From Rhizobium bangladeshense (GTDB lineage Bacteria > Pseudomonadota > Alphaproteobacteria > Rhizobiales > Rhizobiaceae): 64,000 bases of DNA. The notes beneath the pieces were generated by a model. The model ran no database searches. It was not told the DNA's origin and worked only from the letters and a program-made list of their open reading frames with translations. Positions within the stretch are counted from its first letter, which is position 1. Each line of letters opens with the position of its first letter. The DNA lies in assembly GCF_017357245.1 (NCBI RefSeq), contig NZ_CP071612.1, forward strand, positions 3,957,501 through 4,021,500. The letters are read 5' to 3'. The translations under genes and the position numbers were made by a program. Below, in pieces: positions 12,532 through 24,548 of this stretch.

Positions 12532-12960
12532 TCAGTTTACGTCCTCAGGCAAAACGGGAATGGCAGCAATCTCGATGCCTTCGTCGACGAGCGCCTGCGC
12601 CTCGTCGACGGTTGCTTGGCCGATGATGCCCCGGGCGTCCGCCTCGCCATAATGGATCTTGCGGGCTTCCTCGGGAAATTTCGTGCCGACATCCTCGGAA
12701 TTGGCCTTGACGGCCGCAACTGCCTCTTTCAGCTTTTGCAGGGCCTCCCGGCGCATGGCATCCATCGCCAACGTCTGCCTCTCATCCTTCTTGCGCGCGG
12801 TCGACACCGAGGGCGCCATCAGGAGCTTGGACACGGCGGCGGAATGGCAGACCGGGCAGGTCAGGAAGCCGCTCGCGAGCTGGCGGTCGAAATCGGCGCT
12901 TTCTGAAAACCAGCCTTCGAATTCATGCGCATTGTCACAGGTAAGGGAATAGCGGATCAA
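12532..12960 (-). CDS. DUF1178 family protein
   Basis: A 142-residue conserved alphaproteobacterial protein of unknown function. The N-terminal part carries a likely zinc-binding knuckle: a Cys at SLTCDNAHEFEGWF and CPVC near residue 36. The start codon is TTG at 12960; it overlaps the nitrilase stop as TTGA and has a strong AGGAGG nine bases upstream inside the nitrilase gene, so translation is likely coupled. Confidence 0.92.
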   Translation of the reverse strand: MIRYSLTCDNAHEFEGWFSESADFDRQLASGFLTCPVCHSAAVSKLLMAPSVSTARKKDERQTLAMDAMRREALQKLKEAVAAVKANSEDVGTKFPEEARKIHYGEADARGIIGQATVDEAQALVDEGIEIAAIPVLPEDVN

Positions 12961-13814
12961 GCGGCGACGCCTCCTGCGACTGCCCCCGCGATCTTCTCGA
13001 CCGAGAATTCCCGACCGTTCCTCAGGTTCGGGATCTTGTCATGGGCGGCCTTGACCGCGCTGGGATCGATCTCGGCAACGATGACCGCCTCGCCTGTTGC
13101 GCCGGCCGAGGCCAGCACGGTGCCCCAGGGATCGATGATCATCGAGTGGCCGAAGGTCTCGCGCCCGTCCTCATGCCGGCCCGCCTGCGCTGCGGCAACG
13201 ACGAAGACGCCGTTTTCGATCGCCCGTGCTCTCAACAGGATTTCCCAATGCGCCTCACCGGTTTGCTTGGTGAAAGCGGCAGGAACCGTCATCACCTCGG
13301 CGCCGGCAACGGCCTGAGCGCGGAAAAGCGCCGGGAAGCGGACGTCGTAGCAGATGGCAAAACCCATTTCGGCAAAGGGCAGCGACAAGACGCGTGCCTC
13401 CGAGCCCGCGGTATAGGCGGCGCTCTCGCGCCAGCTCTCGCCGTTGTCGAGATCGACGTCGAACATATGAATCTTGTCGTAGCGATTTAGAATCCGGCCG
13501 TCAGGACCAAAGAGGAAGCCGCGATTGGCAATCTTTCCATGGGCGAGCGCGATCGCCGTCGAGCCGACATGCATGTAGATGCCGAGTTCCCTGGCAAGCT
13601 CGGAGCCCGTCTTGACGATGATATCGTGCGTCTCGTCGGCAAGCACGGCGCGTGCCGCATCGCGGTCACGCTGCAGCATGCCCGTCATTTCAGGCGTCTG
13701 CACATAGGTCGCGCCCTGCGCTGCAGCCTCGCGCACCAGCCGCGCCATGGCGGCGGCATTCCTTGCGGGATCGACCCCGGAGCACATCTGAACAGCGGCG
13801 GCCTTGAAGCTCAT
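12957..13814 (-). CDS. Carbon-nitrogen hydrolase (nitrilase family)
   Basis: A 285-residue amidase of the nitrilase superfamily, close to the Nit1/YbeM group that removes damaged, deaminated glutathione; that substrate is inferred. The catalytic triad is visible: Glu in TPEMTG, Lys in YDKIHMFD and Cys in AICYDVRFPALFR. It lies directly after grxC, whose product also works on glutathione, which fits. AGGA lies eight bases before the ATG. Confidence 0.93.
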   Translation of the reverse strand: MSFKAAAVQMCSGVDPARNAAAMARLVREAAAQGATYVQTPEMTGMLQRDRDAARAVLADETHDIIVKTGSELARELGIYMHVGSTAIALAHGKIANRGFLFGPDGRILNRYDKIHMFDVDLDNGESWRESAAYTAGSEARVLSLPFAEMGFAICYDVRFPALFRAQAVAGAEVMTVPAAFTKQTGEAHWEILLRARAIENGVFVVAAAQAGRHEDGRETFGHSMIIDPWGTVLASAGATGEAVIVAEIDPSAVKAAHDKIPNLRNGREFSVEKIAGAVAGGVAA

Positions 13815-13825
13815 CGGATCTTCCT

Positions 13826-14083
13826 TCAGGCCGCCAGCATCGGGTCGAGCTTGCCGGCTCGATCCAGCGCGAAGAGATCGTCACAACCGCCTACATGCTC
13901 GGCACCGATGAAGATCTGCGGGAAGGTCGTCCGCCCGTTTGCCTTGCCGATCATCTCCTGGCGTAGATCCGGCGAATAGGTGGCGTCGTGCTCGACATAT
14001 TCGACGCCCTTTTGTTCGAGCAGGGACTTGGCGCGGGCGCAATAGCCGCAGAACTGCCGTGTATAGATCGTGACGGGTACCAT
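13826..14083 (-). CDS. grxC: Glutaredoxin 3
   Basis: Small cytoplasmic thiol oxidoreductase, 85 residues, with active site CGYC at 12-15 and the glutathione-binding region GGCDDLFALD. Start at ATG 14083 is chosen because GGAG precedes it at correct spacing and the family begins just before the first strand (VPVTIYTRQFC); a longer frame to 14119 would run into comF. Confidence 0.96.
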   Translation of the reverse strand: MVPVTIYTRQFCGYCARAKSLLEQKGVEYVEHDATYSPDLRQEMIGKANGRTTFPQIFIGAEHVGGCDDLFALDRAGKLDPMLAA

Positions 14084-14115
14084 GATATCTCCAGACGAAT
14101 GCCGGGTATTTTCTG

Positions 14116-14892
14116 TCATATAGGCTCGGAAATGGCCCTTGCAAAGGTTAAAACCGTGATATCCGCCGCACCCGCCTTACGCAGCGTCCGGCTTGCGGCG
14201 GCGACCGTTGCCCCAGTCGTATAGACGTCGTCGACGAGCACGATACGCTTGCCGAAAACGTCGCTCTCGCAGCCTTTGGCAATCGCGAAAGCACCTCTGA
14301 CATTGTCCTCGCGCGCCTTGGCGCCGAGGCCGACCTGCTGGCTGGTGCGCTTGAGACGGATGAGCGTGGAGGCAAGCAGCGGTTTGTCCGATAGCCTCGC
14401 CACATGGCGGGCAAGTTCGGCAGCCTGGTTGAACTTACGGGCCAGCATGCGAGTGCGGTGCAGCGGCACCGGGACCAGCGCGTCGCAGCTTTCGACCGCA
14501 CCGTCGGAGGCACGCAGCATCCAGCCGGCCATCATCGGCGCCAGATCGGTGCGATCGCGATATTTCAACCCGTGAACAAGATCGCGGACCGCATGGTCAT
14601 GCGTCGCCGCCGACCGCAATCGGTCGAAAGGCGGGGGATTGGCGATCGCCTCTGCGCTGAGGATGCCGGCGCCGAGATCATGCGAGAAGGGAATGCCGAG
14701 CACTTCGCAATAGGGCCGCTCGATGAAGCGGATGCCGGACCAGCATTTCGCGCACAGCCCACGATGGCCGCCGGTCGAAATGCCGCAGACGGAACAGGCG
14801 GGCGGATAGAGAAAATCGGCAAGCGCCGAAAACGGTCGCAGGAGATGCGCCCGGAGCAAATCCGCCGGTCTTTCGGAGTGGATCCGTTTCAT
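14116..14892 (-). CDS. comF: ComF family phosphoribosyltransferase-like protein
   Basis: 258 residues. A Cys-rich N-terminal zinc-finger-like part (CSVCG...CAKCW) precedes a phosphoribosyltransferase fold with the PRPP loop IVLVDDVYTTGAT. ComF proteins act in DNA uptake in competent bacteria; the role in rhizobia is unknown. First gene of the minus-strand group comF, grxC, nitrilase, DUF1178, divergent from the methyltransferase at 14969. Confidence 0.93.
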   Translation of the reverse strand: MKRIHSERPADLLRAHLLRPFSALADFLYPPACSVCGISTGGHRGLCAKCWSGIRFIERPYCEVLGIPFSHDLGAGILSAEAIANPPPFDRLRSAATHDHAVRDLVHGLKYRDRTDLAPMMAGWMLRASDGAVESCDALVPVPLHRTRMLARKFNQAAELARHVARLSDKPLLASTLIRLKRTSQQVGLGAKAREDNVRGAFAIAKGCESDVFGKRIVLVDDVYTTGATVAAASRTLRKAGAADITVLTFARAISEPI

Positions 14893-14968
14893 AAGGTCGA
14901 GACTAGCCTGTTCTCTTCGAAAGGAAAATCGCCTTGCCGCTGCAGCCAGCCGGGACTATGGACATACC

Positions 14969-15853
14969 ATGGAAACGATCTTCGATAGAGCCCTGATCGC
15001 CGCACACCGTCATCGCGCGCTTGTCAATAATGACCTGAAAGCCGCCTTCCTGCTTGAGATCGCAGCCAAGGAAATGGCCGAGAGGCTTGTTGTCGTCGAG
15101 CGGCGCTTCGAAACCGCCGTTGAATTGCATGGCACAACCGGTGCAGCCGCCCGCGCGGCAATGGCGACGGGCAAGATTGGCACAATGATCCGCGTCGAAA
15201 GCGAGAAGGCCTATGCGGGCCCGGGCGAAACCCTTGTCGAGGCGCCGCTCGAGGAGGTGCCGCTTGCGCCCCAATTGACCAACCTCATCCTTGCGCCGCT
15301 CAGCCTGCATCTGACCAACGACACGCCTGGCGTTTTCATCCAGGTTCGCCGCGCTCTGAAGCCGGACGGCCTGTTCCTGGCGGCCATCCCCGGCGCCGGC
15401 ACGCTGCAGGAGCTGCGCGACGTGCTTTTGGCTGCCGAGCTCGAGATGACGGGCGGCGCAAGCCCCCGCGTCATCCCCTTCGCTGATGTGCGCGATATCG
15501 GCAGTCTGATGCAGCGCGCCGGCTTCACCCTGCCGGTGATCGACGCTGAGAACTATACGGTCCGATATGACTCGCTCTTTCCGCTGATGCGCGATCTCAG
15601 GGCGATGGGCATGAGCAATCCGCTTGCCGCCCGTAGTCGCATGCCGCTGACGCGGGCCTTCTTCCTGCGCGCCGCAGAGATCTACGCCGAGCGATATTCC
15701 GATGCCGATGGACGCATTCGCGCGACATTCTCGATCATCTATGTCTCCGGATGGGCTCCGCATGAGAGCCAGCAGAAGCCGCTTCAGCCGGGCACGGCCA
15801 AAGCACGTCTTGCCGACGCCCTGAAAGTGGACGAACACAAGCTCAGGCAGTGA
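14969..15853 (+). CDS. SAM-dependent methyltransferase, NDUFAF5/BioC-like
   Basis: 294 residues with a class I methyltransferase fold. The SAM region is degenerate, but LSLHLTNDTPGVFIQVRRALKPDGLFLAAIPG and the C-terminal YAERYSDADGRIRATFSIIY resemble the bacterial relatives of mitochondrial complex I factor NDUFAF5. It may act on complex I assembly, but that is inferred from relatives. It diverges from comF with 76 bases between starts. Confidence 0.88.
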   Translation: METIFDRALIAAHRHRALVNNDLKAAFLLEIAAKEMAERLVVVERRFETAVELHGTTGAAARAAMATGKIGTMIRVESEKAYAGPGETLVEAPLEEVPLAPQLTNLILAPLSLHLTNDTPGVFIQVRRALKPDGLFLAAIPGAGTLQELRDVLLAAELEMTGGASPRVIPFADVRDIGSLMQRAGFTLPVIDAENYTVRYDSLFPLMRDLRAMGMSNPLAARSRMPLTRAFFLRAAEIYAERYSDADGRIRATFSIIYVSGWAPHESQQKPLQPGTAKARLADALKVDEHKLRQ

Positions 15854-15868
15854 TCATCGGCAGCTTCT

Positions 15869-16036
15869 TCAATTGACGGTGATATTGTTGGTGACCATGT
15901 TGAAGACGTTCTGCAGGCTGCCGGTGAAGATGCCGAGACCCGAGACAAGCGCAGTGCAAATGATGGCGGCGATCAGGCCGTATTCGACCGCCGTCGCACC
16001 TGTGTCATCTGCAAGAAATGCTTTCCAAAGACGCAT
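15869..16036 (-). CDS. Flp family type IVb pilin
   Basis: A 55-residue prepilin-like peptide: basic start MRLWKAFLADDTGATAVEYG, then a hydrophobic segment LIAAIICTALVSGLGIF. The ATAVEYGLIAA stretch is the Flp/Fap hallmark, with Glu-Tyr in the mature N-terminus. AGGG lies upstream of the ATG at 16036; the longer frame has no such site. No tad/cpa assembly genes are nearby, so it is an orphan pilin gene in this window, facing the methyltransferase with 15 bases between. Confidence 0.88.
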   Translation of the reverse strand: MRLWKAFLADDTGATAVEYGLIAAIICTALVSGLGIFTGSLQNVFNMVTNNITVN

Positions 16037-16116
16037 TACCCAACCCTCTGCGTGAACGCCTGCAACGATCAATTCCACGGCCACCGGGCGATGGCAGTCA
16101 TTCCAAGCAACCGGCT

Positions 16117-16434
16117 TCAGCAGCCGGCGCCGACGCCGTAGCCCTGGACGACGCAGACGGAGCCGGGCGTATCCTGAAGGACGCTACGGCGAATCGTATA
16201 GTGCTTGCCGCTTTCGTTCTTCGGAATCGACCCGGTTGTGATCGTATCGAAATCAACCGGCGCGCTCGCAAAGACGCTTTTCTTGGAGGAATCCGCAAGC
16301 ATCGGGGTTAGGATCAGCGTTAGCGCGACCACGGCCGTGCCAAAGAGAAGGGCGATATTGAGCGCGCCCGTCCTGCGCGAGGCAGACGCAGCCCGTTCCT
16401 TTTCCCGGACAGCTTTCCAGAAATCATCGTCCAT
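16117..16434 (-). CDS. Hypothetical single-pass membrane protein
   Basis: 105 residues, no recognised family. A charged N-terminus (MDDDFWKAVREKERAAS) precedes one membrane segment (NIALLFGTAVVALTLILTPML) and a short extracytoplasmic tail ending YGVGAGC. ATG at 16434 has AAGG about nine bases upstream; the longer frame to 16644 looks non-coding. It lies just upstream of the pilin on the same strand, 80 bases away, so a shared role is possible but unproven. Confidence 0.75.
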   Translation of the reverse strand: MDDDFWKAVREKERAASASRRTGALNIALLFGTAVVALTLILTPMLADSSKKSVFASAPVDFDTITTGSIPKNESGKHYTIRRSVLQDTPGSVCVVQGYGVGAGC

Positions 16435-16559
16435 GACGTCAAGCCTTTTAAATACGCACGCCAGATGCTTGATTGAGGCTGATCTTTGGCAGAAGGTGTT
16501 AAACGATCCATTAATATCCACAGCGGAAAACGCGGCTGCACAACAATAATCAGCTAACG

Positions 16560-16973
16560 CTAAAGTAAATCCTGCAACATCGGGATAAGCGGCTCGTCGG
16601 CCGGCGGCATAGGGTAATCCCGAAGGGCCTGCGCGCGCACCCATTTCAAAGCCTGCCCTTCGCGGCCCTGGGCAATGCCCTCATAGCGCCGGCAGATATA
16701 GAGCGGCATCAACAGGTGAAACGTCTCATAGGAATGGCTGGCGAAGGTGAACGGCGCCAGGCAGGCGATCTTGGTCTTGATGCCGAGCTCTTCCTCGAGT
16801 TCGCGCACCAGCGTCTCCTCCGGCGTCTCGCCGGGTTCTACCTTCCCGCCGGGAAATTCCCAGAGCCCGGCCAGCGACTTTCCCTCGGGACGTTGTGCCA
16901 ATAGGATACGCCCGTCGGCATCGATCAGCGCACAGGCGGCGACCAGCAATATCTTCCGACCTGCCTCGCTCAT
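16560..16973 (-). CDS. mutT: Nudix hydrolase, 8-oxo-dGTP diphosphatase (MutT)
   Basis: Cleans oxidised dGTP from the nucleotide pool. 137 residues with a perfect Nudix box, [20 protein letters not shown] then ELGI. The ATG at 16973 overlaps the preceding GNAT gene's stop as ATGA. Last gene of the argJ-GNAT-mutT run. Confidence 0.95.
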   Translation of the reverse strand: MSEAGRKILLVAACALIDADGRILLAQRPEGKSLAGLWEFPGGKVEPGETPEETLVRELEEELGIKTKIACLAPFTFASHSYETFHLLMPLYICRRYEGIAQGREGQALKWVRAQALRDYPMPPADEPLIPMLQDLL

Positions 16974-17788
16974 CGCGACTCCCGCTGCCAATAGCAATAG
17001 TGATAGGCGCCGCGAAAACCGAGGCGCTCGTAGAGCGCAATGGCCGGACGATTGGAAAGCTTGACCTGCAGCCAGGCCGAGCGGGCGCTGCGCATGCGCG
17101 CCCAGCGCAGCGCCGAGGTCAGGATTTCGGTGCCGAGCCCCTCGCGCCGACGCGTTTCGCAGACCGAAAGCGACATGATGCCGGCAAGATCGTTGTCCTG
17201 GACGCAGAGCACGGTCGCAAGCGGTCCCTCCACCGCATTCTCGATCATGAAGAGACCCGACGGCGGCTTGATCGCCGAAATGATTTCGGCAAGCGCCGGT
17301 TTCAGGCTCGGCGGCGCCCCGTCGACCGCCAGGTTGGCATCGACGAAACGGCCGACGTCATGGGTTGGCAGGTGATCGAGCGTATCCGGCAGCTCAGCCT
17401 CGGCCAGATTGCAGGTCATCACCACGGTCTCGTCGAACCGTGTCCAGTTCTGGGCGCTGAGAAGCTCGATCAGCACCGGCGACGCGAGCGGCGTCTGGCG
17501 GACGACGGCGGCGCGGCCATAGGCCTCGAATTTCCGGCTCGCCTTTTCCAGACGGATCTCGACATCGCGATGATCCGAGGGATCGAGCGGCACGATGGAA
17601 TTCAGCCGGTTGGACGGATGGCCCGCGGTCAGCCGCACCTGCCAGCTGCCGTCATATTGCACGGATGCCGCCGGCCAGGCGCGAAAGCCGACGGCCTCCA
17701 GCCTGCGGACCAGCGGCAGATTCTGCGAAGATATGGATGCCTGCACCAATGGACGATCAGCTCCGATAGTCGCCATTGATCGCAACAT
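16970..17788 (-). CDS. GNAT family N-acetyltransferase
   Basis: 272 residues; the acetyl-CoA-binding core is C-terminal ([23 protein letters not shown], then ALYERLGF). The N-terminal half looks like a second, degenerate GNAT fold. The start is uncertain: ATG 17788 or ATG 17776, both inside the end of argJ, so it is coupled to argJ. Substrate unknown. Position between argJ and mutT is a common rhizobial arrangement. Confidence 0.9.
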   Translation of the reverse strand: MLRSMATIGADRPLVQASISSQNLPLVRRLEAVGFRAWPAASVQYDGSWQVRLTAGHPSNRLNSIVPLDPSDHRDVEIRLEKASRKFEAYGRAAVVRQTPLASPVLIELLSAQNWTRFDETVVMTCNLAEAELPDTLDHLPTHDVGRFVDANLAVDGAPPSLKPALAEIISAIKPPSGLFMIENAVEGPLATVLCVQDNDLAGIMSLSVCETRRREGLGTEILTSALRWARMRSARSAWLQVKLSNRPAIALYERLGFRGAYHYCYWQRESR

Positions 17789-18998
17789 ATTCCTTGGTGA
17801 GGTCGCAGGTCCAGACGGTTGCCGATCCAGTGCCGAGGCCGATATCGACTTTGACGGGGATATCCTGTGCCTTCATCACATTCGAGGCTGCTTCCTCGGA
17901 ATAGTCGGGATCGCGCTCGCCATTGACCGCGACCCTGATATCGCCGAACCAGATGGCAAGCCGGTCGCGATCCGCCATCTCCCCCGATTTGCCGACTGCC
18001 ATGACGACACGTCCCCAGTTAGCGTCTTCGCCCGCAGCAGCCGTCTTGACCAGCGGCGAGTTGGCGATCGACAGCGCGATGCGCTTGGCGGCGGCATCGC
18101 TCTCGGCGCCGGTCACGGTGATTTCCAGCATTTTGGTGGCGCCTTCGCCGTCACGCACCACCTGCAGCGACAGATCCTTCAGCACTTCGTTCAGGGCTGC
18201 CCGGAAAGCGGCAAGACGCGGATCATCGGCGCGGTCGATGTGCGGCTGGCCGTCTTCGGCCGCCGCACCCGTCGCAAACAGCATCAGCGTGTCGGAGGTG
18301 GACGTGTCGCTGTCGACGGTCATCGAGTTGAAGGTCGGCCCGACACCGTCGGACAAAAGCGCCTGTAGCGCTGCGGGCGCGATGTCGGCATCGGTGACGA
18401 TGAAGGAGAGCATCGTCGCCATGTCGGGCGCAATCATGCCGGCGCCCTTGGCAATGCCGTTGATGGTCACGGCGACGCCGCCGATCTCGGCGCTGCGGGT
18501 CGAAACCTTGGGATAAGTGTCGGTGGTCATGATCGCCTTGGCGGCTTCGAACCAGAAATCGCCGGTCGCCTCGGCCTGCATCCTGTCAAGGACGCCTGAG
18601 AATTTGGTGGCATCGAGCGGTTCGCCAATGACGCCGGTCGATGCGAGATAGATCTCATTCTCGCTGCAGCCAATTGCCGCAGCAGCCGACTTCGCCGTCA
18701 GCGCTGTGGCCTGGCGGCCCTTCATGCCGGTAAAGGCATTGGCGTTGCCGGAATTGACCACGACGGCGCGTGCACTCCCGTGCGGCAGGTTCGCACGGCA
18801 GAAATCGACCGGCGCCGAAGGGCATTTGGAACGGGTGAAGACGCCCGCGACCGATGCCGGCTTGTCGAAGACCATCATCAGCACGTCGGTGCGGTTCTTG
18901 TACTTGATGCCGGCCGAAGCGGTCGCCATGCGCACGCCGCGCAGCGAAGGCATCGGGACGAAGGATTTCGGGGCGAGCGGCGAAACGGAACCGGACAT
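17757..18998 (-). CDS. argJ: Bifunctional glutamate N-acetyltransferase / N-acetylglutamate synthase
   Basis: Moves acetyl from N-acetylornithine to glutamate and can also make N-acetylglutamate, closing the cyclic arginine pathway. 413 residues. The autocleavage site that creates alpha and beta chains is visible in [11 protein letters not shown], with Thr195 as nucleophile. ATG at 18998 gives the right length; the open frame upstream to 19496 is antisense-like reading of the isomerase gene. argH, the last arginine step, is at 45 kb. Confidence 0.97.
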   Translation of the reverse strand: MSGSVSPLAPKSFVPMPSLRGVRMATASAGIKYKNRTDVLMMVFDKPASVAGVFTRSKCPSAPVDFCRANLPHGSARAVVVNSGNANAFTGMKGRQATALTAKSAAAAIGCSENEIYLASTGVIGEPLDATKFSGVLDRMQAEATGDFWFEAAKAIMTTDTYPKVSTRSAEIGGVAVTINGIAKGAGMIAPDMATMLSFIVTDADIAPAALQALLSDGVGPTFNSMTVDSDTSTSDTLMLFATGAAAEDGQPHIDRADDPRLAAFRAALNEVLKDLSLQVVRDGEGATKMLEITVTGAESDAAAKRIALSIANSPLVKTAAAGEDANWGRVVMAVGKSGEMADRDRLAIWFGDIRVAVNGERDPDYSEEAASNVMKAQDIPVKVDIGLGTGSATVWTCDLTKEYVAINGDYRS

Positions 18999-19077
18999 GA
19001 TGAAACCTGCCAATGAGCATTTCCCGGCGACTGAAGAACCGGCTCGCCGTCCGGAAATGCGACAACAACGATAACGA

Positions 19078-19100
19078 AGGGCCCGGAAGAACCGGGCCCT
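19078..19100 (-). terminator. Hairpin between peptidyl-prolyl isomerase gene and argJ
   Basis: AGGGCCCGG and CCGGGCCCT with a 5-base loop, 10 bases after the isomerase stop. The following minus-strand sequence is only moderately T-rich, so it may be a weak terminator. Confidence 0.55.
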
Positions 19101-19110
19101 GATGCGGATA

Positions 19111-19992
19111 TTACTGCTTCGGCGCCGGCTGGGCGGGTTCGGCGCCGGGCTCCGGCTGCTTGTTGGCCTCGTCGTAACCCTTGCGTAGCGCCTCGTCCGA
19201 GATCTCGATCTTGGCAGACGACTTGGCCTGGTTGAGGAGGGCAAGATACTTGTCGCGCATGACGAGCTGACGAACCTGGTCCTGCACCTGGTCGAAAGGC
19301 GGCGGCGGAGCGTCGCGCTTGTCCTCGACCTTGATGACATGATAGCCGAAATCGGTTTTGACGGGCGTCTTGGAATAGGTGCCCTTCTCGAGCGCGAAGG
19401 CCGCGTCCTCGAATTCCTTGACCATGCGGCCGCGCGAGAAATAGCCGAGATCGCCGCCTTCCGACTTGTTCGGGTCGGTGGATTTCTCCTTGGCAAGTTC
19501 GGCGAAATCCTTGCCGGCGTCGAGCTGCTTGATGATGTCCTTGGCTTCGTCCTCGGTCTTGACCAGGATGTGGCGGGCGTGGACTTCCTCCTGCTTCGGC
19601 AGGGCTGCGACCTCCTTGTCGTAGCGAGCCTTGATTTCTTCAGGGGTCACGGTGTCGACGACGTGCTTCTTGAAATAGGCATTGTGCAGCTCGCGATCGG
19701 AGAGATACTGCATGCGCCTCTTGAATTCGTCGGTCTGATCGAGCTTCTCCGTCGTAGCGCCGGCCGCAAGCAGCTTCACATCGATGGCGGCGGACAGGGC
19801 TGCGACCTTCTTCTGGTCGTCGGGAAGCTGTGCCAGCTGCGGATCGAGGTTGGCGACGGCGAGATCGAGTTCAGACTGGTGGATCTCAAGATTGCCGACC
19901 TTGGCGATGACGGCGTCCTCTGCATGGGCCGGAGCCTGGAATGCAACGAAAGTTGCAAACGCCAGCGTGGCGAATTTATTGGTGCTCAACAT
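19111..19992 (-). CDS. Parvulin-type peptidyl-prolyl cis-trans isomerase (PrsA/SurA-like)
   Basis: Secreted folding helper of 293 residues. Signal peptide [20 protein letters not shown] with cleavage after AHA. An N-terminal chaperone segment is followed by the PpiC domain ([15 protein letters not shown] ... [17 protein letters not shown] ... [11 protein letters not shown]). The tail is Pro/Gln/Ala-rich. ATG 19992 has AAGGG seven bases upstream; a GTG at 20007 is the alternative. It diverges from secA, the export motor its substrates use. Confidence 0.94.
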   Translation of the reverse strand: MLSTNKFATLAFATFVAFQAPAHAEDAVIAKVGNLEIHQSELDLAVANLDPQLAQLPDDQKKVAALSAAIDVKLLAAGATTEKLDQTDEFKRRMQYLSDRELHNAYFKKHVVDTVTPEEIKARYDKEVAALPKQEEVHARHILVKTEDEAKDIIKQLDAGKDFAELAKEKSTDPNKSEGGDLGYFSRGRMVKEFEDAAFALEKGTYSKTPVKTDFGYHVIKVEDKRDAPPPPFDQVQDQVRQLVMRDKYLALLNQAKSSAKIEISDEALRKGYDEANKQPEPGAEPAQPAPKQ

Positions 19993-20095
19993 CAAATAAC
20001 CCTTCACAGTTACATCGCCGGCTTCAGCGTCGCCTATTCCAGCTCAAAATAGCCATCAACACCGGATTGTGGCCTTTCTGTATCCGCCAAATCCG

Positions 20096-20124
20096 TTGAC
20101 ATCATTCGACCCCCCTCTTATCTG
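20096..20124 (+). promoter_or_regulatory. Probable housekeeping promoter of secA
   Basis: TTGACA, 17 bases, TATCTG, about 115 bases before the secA ATG. Perfect -35 element, fair -10. Confidence 0.55.
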
Positions 20125-20239
20125 TCACGCAACCTCGCGTCCAGAACAGTTTCCGGGCGTTTCAAAGGCGTGCGCCTGATTTTCGGCTGGGCCGCGGACA
20201 AGAAGCGTGGCGGATGAATATTGAGAAAGGACCAGTCAC

Positions 20240-22954
<2,715 letters not shown>

Positions 22955-22972
22955 ATCAAGATGCAAAAGCTG

Positions 22973-23000
22973 GAAAATGCCGCCTCCGGGCGGCATTTTC
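22973..23000 (+). terminator. Rho-independent terminator of secA
   Basis: Perfect 12-bp stem GAAAATGCCGCC and GGCGGCATTTTC around a 4-base loop, followed by TTTTC, 19 bases after the secA stop. Confidence 0.85.
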
Positions 23001-23132
23001 TTTTCTGCGGCAGCACCGAAAACTCTGCCTTTACAGTCGAATGGCAGTCCCAAATCCGGAACCGTTTCTTAACCCTGTTCTGTCAAGACTTCAGGGACGA
23101 TTTGCCTGACCTCAGAGTTTTGCGTGTTTATC

Positions 23133-24548
23133 ATGGCGGTCATAGAAACAGCGGAGAAAGTGCTGCCCGCGGGCCTGCGCCCGATCGGCGGCCGTACGCT
23201 GCGAATGTTTGCCGCCATGTTCACCGAACGTGGCGAAAAGGCTGCAGCCCGGCGCATGGCGCTGACGGCCTTCTCGATCCGCATCCTCAGTGCCGCACTC
23301 GCCTTCATCTCGCAGATCGTGCTCGCACGGCTGATGGGCGAGTATGAATATGGTATCTTCGTTTTCGTCTGGGTGCTGATCGTCGTCTTCGGCGATCTCT
23401 CCTGCCTTGGCTTCCACACCGCGATCGTGCGCTTTCTCCCGCAATACAAGGCGGCGGGCGCCTTCGATGAAATCCGCGGCCTGACAGGCACGGCACGCAT
23501 ATTCGCAATGCTTTCCGGCACGGTAATGCTCGCCGCCGGCATGATCGGCCTGCATTTGTTCGGGGATATGATCGAGACCTATTATCTCGTCCCGATCTTC
23601 CTAGGCCTGCTTGCCATGCCGATGATCGCACTTGGCGACATACTGGAAGGCACGTCGCGGGCGAACCATTGGCCGGTGATGGCGCTGAGCCCGGTCTACA
23701 TCATCCGGCCGATCCTCATCATCGCCTTCATGCTGACTGCGATTGCGGTTGGCGCAGAGCACACGGCCGTCACCGCCATGCAGGCGGCGCTTGCCGCCAC
23801 CTTCGTCACTGCGCTTGGCCAATATGGCGCGACACTCCACCGCCTTCGCCGGCATTATGATGAGGGGCCGCGCAAGGTCGAATTCCTCGCCTGGCTCAGC
23901 GTCGCCTTCCCGATCTTCCTGATCGAGGGTGTGAGTTTCCTGCTCACCAATTCCGATGTCATCGTCGTCGGCATTTTTCTTGAGCCGCACGACGTCGCCA
24001 TCTATTTCGCCGCCGCAAAGACCATGGCGCTGGTGCATTTCATCAATTTCTCGGTCAAGGCGGCTTCCGGCCCGCGCTTTTCCTCGATTATCGCCGAAGG
24101 CGACCATGCTCAGCTGGCGGCCGCCGCCGCCGACGCCGCCCGCTGGACTTTCTGGCCGGCGCTCGGGGTCGGCCTCGTCGTGCTCGCAACCGGCCATCTG
24201 CTGCTGTCGCTGTTTGGCGACGCCTTCACGTCAGGTTATCTTCTGATGGCGATCCTGCTTGCCGGCATCCTTGCCAAGTCACTGGTCGGCCCGGCCGAAA
24301 CGCTGCTGATGATGGCCGGCAAGCAGAACCTCTGTGTCACGCTCTATGCCGGAGCATTGGCCGCCAATGTCGGCCTCAACCTTTCTTTGATCCCGCATTA
24401 CGGCATCGAAGGCACCGCCGTCGCCACGGCCTCGGCCATGGCGGTCGAGGCTATCCTCCTGCATGTCGCCGTGCGCCGCTCGCTCGGCATCATTCTCTTC
24501 GCCTTCGCCAGCCCCTCCGCCGCAACGCCAGAAATGAGAGTTCGATAG
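23133..24548 (+). CDS. Polysaccharide flippase / lipopolysaccharide biosynthesis protein (MOP superfamily)
   Basis: 471-residue inner-membrane protein with about 12 to 14 hydrophobic segments, resembling Wzx-type flippases that move lipid-linked sugars across the membrane (FSIRILSAALAFISQIVLAR near the start, polysaccharide-synthesis C-domain). ATG 23133 is used; GTG 23124 is possible. The next gene begins at the base after its stop, so the two form an operon for a surface polysaccharide. Which glycan is unknown. Confidence 0.9.
   Translation: MAVIETAEKVLPAGLRPIGGRTLRMFAAMFTERGEKAAARRMALTAFSIRILSAALAFISQIVLARLMGEYEYGIFVFVWVLIVVFGDLSCLGFHTAIVRFLPQYKAAGAFDEIRGLTGTARIFAMLSGTVMLAAGMIGLHLFGDMIETYYLVPIFLGLLAMPMIALGDILEGTSRANHWPVMALSPVYIIRPILIIAFMLTAIAVGAEHTAVTAMQAALAATFVTALGQYGATLHRLRRHYDEGPRKVEFLAWLSVAFPIFLIEGVSFLLTNSDVIVVGIFLEPHDVAIYFAAAKTMALVHFINFSVKAASGPRFSSIIAEGDHAQLAAAAADAARWTFWPALGVGLVVLATGHLLLSLFGDAFTSGYLLMAILLAGILAKSLVGPAETLLMMAGKQNLCVTLYAGALAANVGLNLSLIPHYGIEGTAVATASAMAVEAILLHVAVRRSLGIILFAFASPSAATPEMRVR

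Noticed and set aside
16499..16514. TTAA-N8-TTAA upstream of the 105-residue membrane protein, considered as a CtrA site
   Set aside because: The full CtrA site needs seven bases between halves; eight is off-pattern and AT-rich chance is likely.
18999..19496. A possible 166-residue N-terminal extension of argJ
   Set aside because: It is an Arg/Ser-rich reading of the isomerase gene in another frame; argJ is complete from 18998 and a hairpin lies inside the extension.
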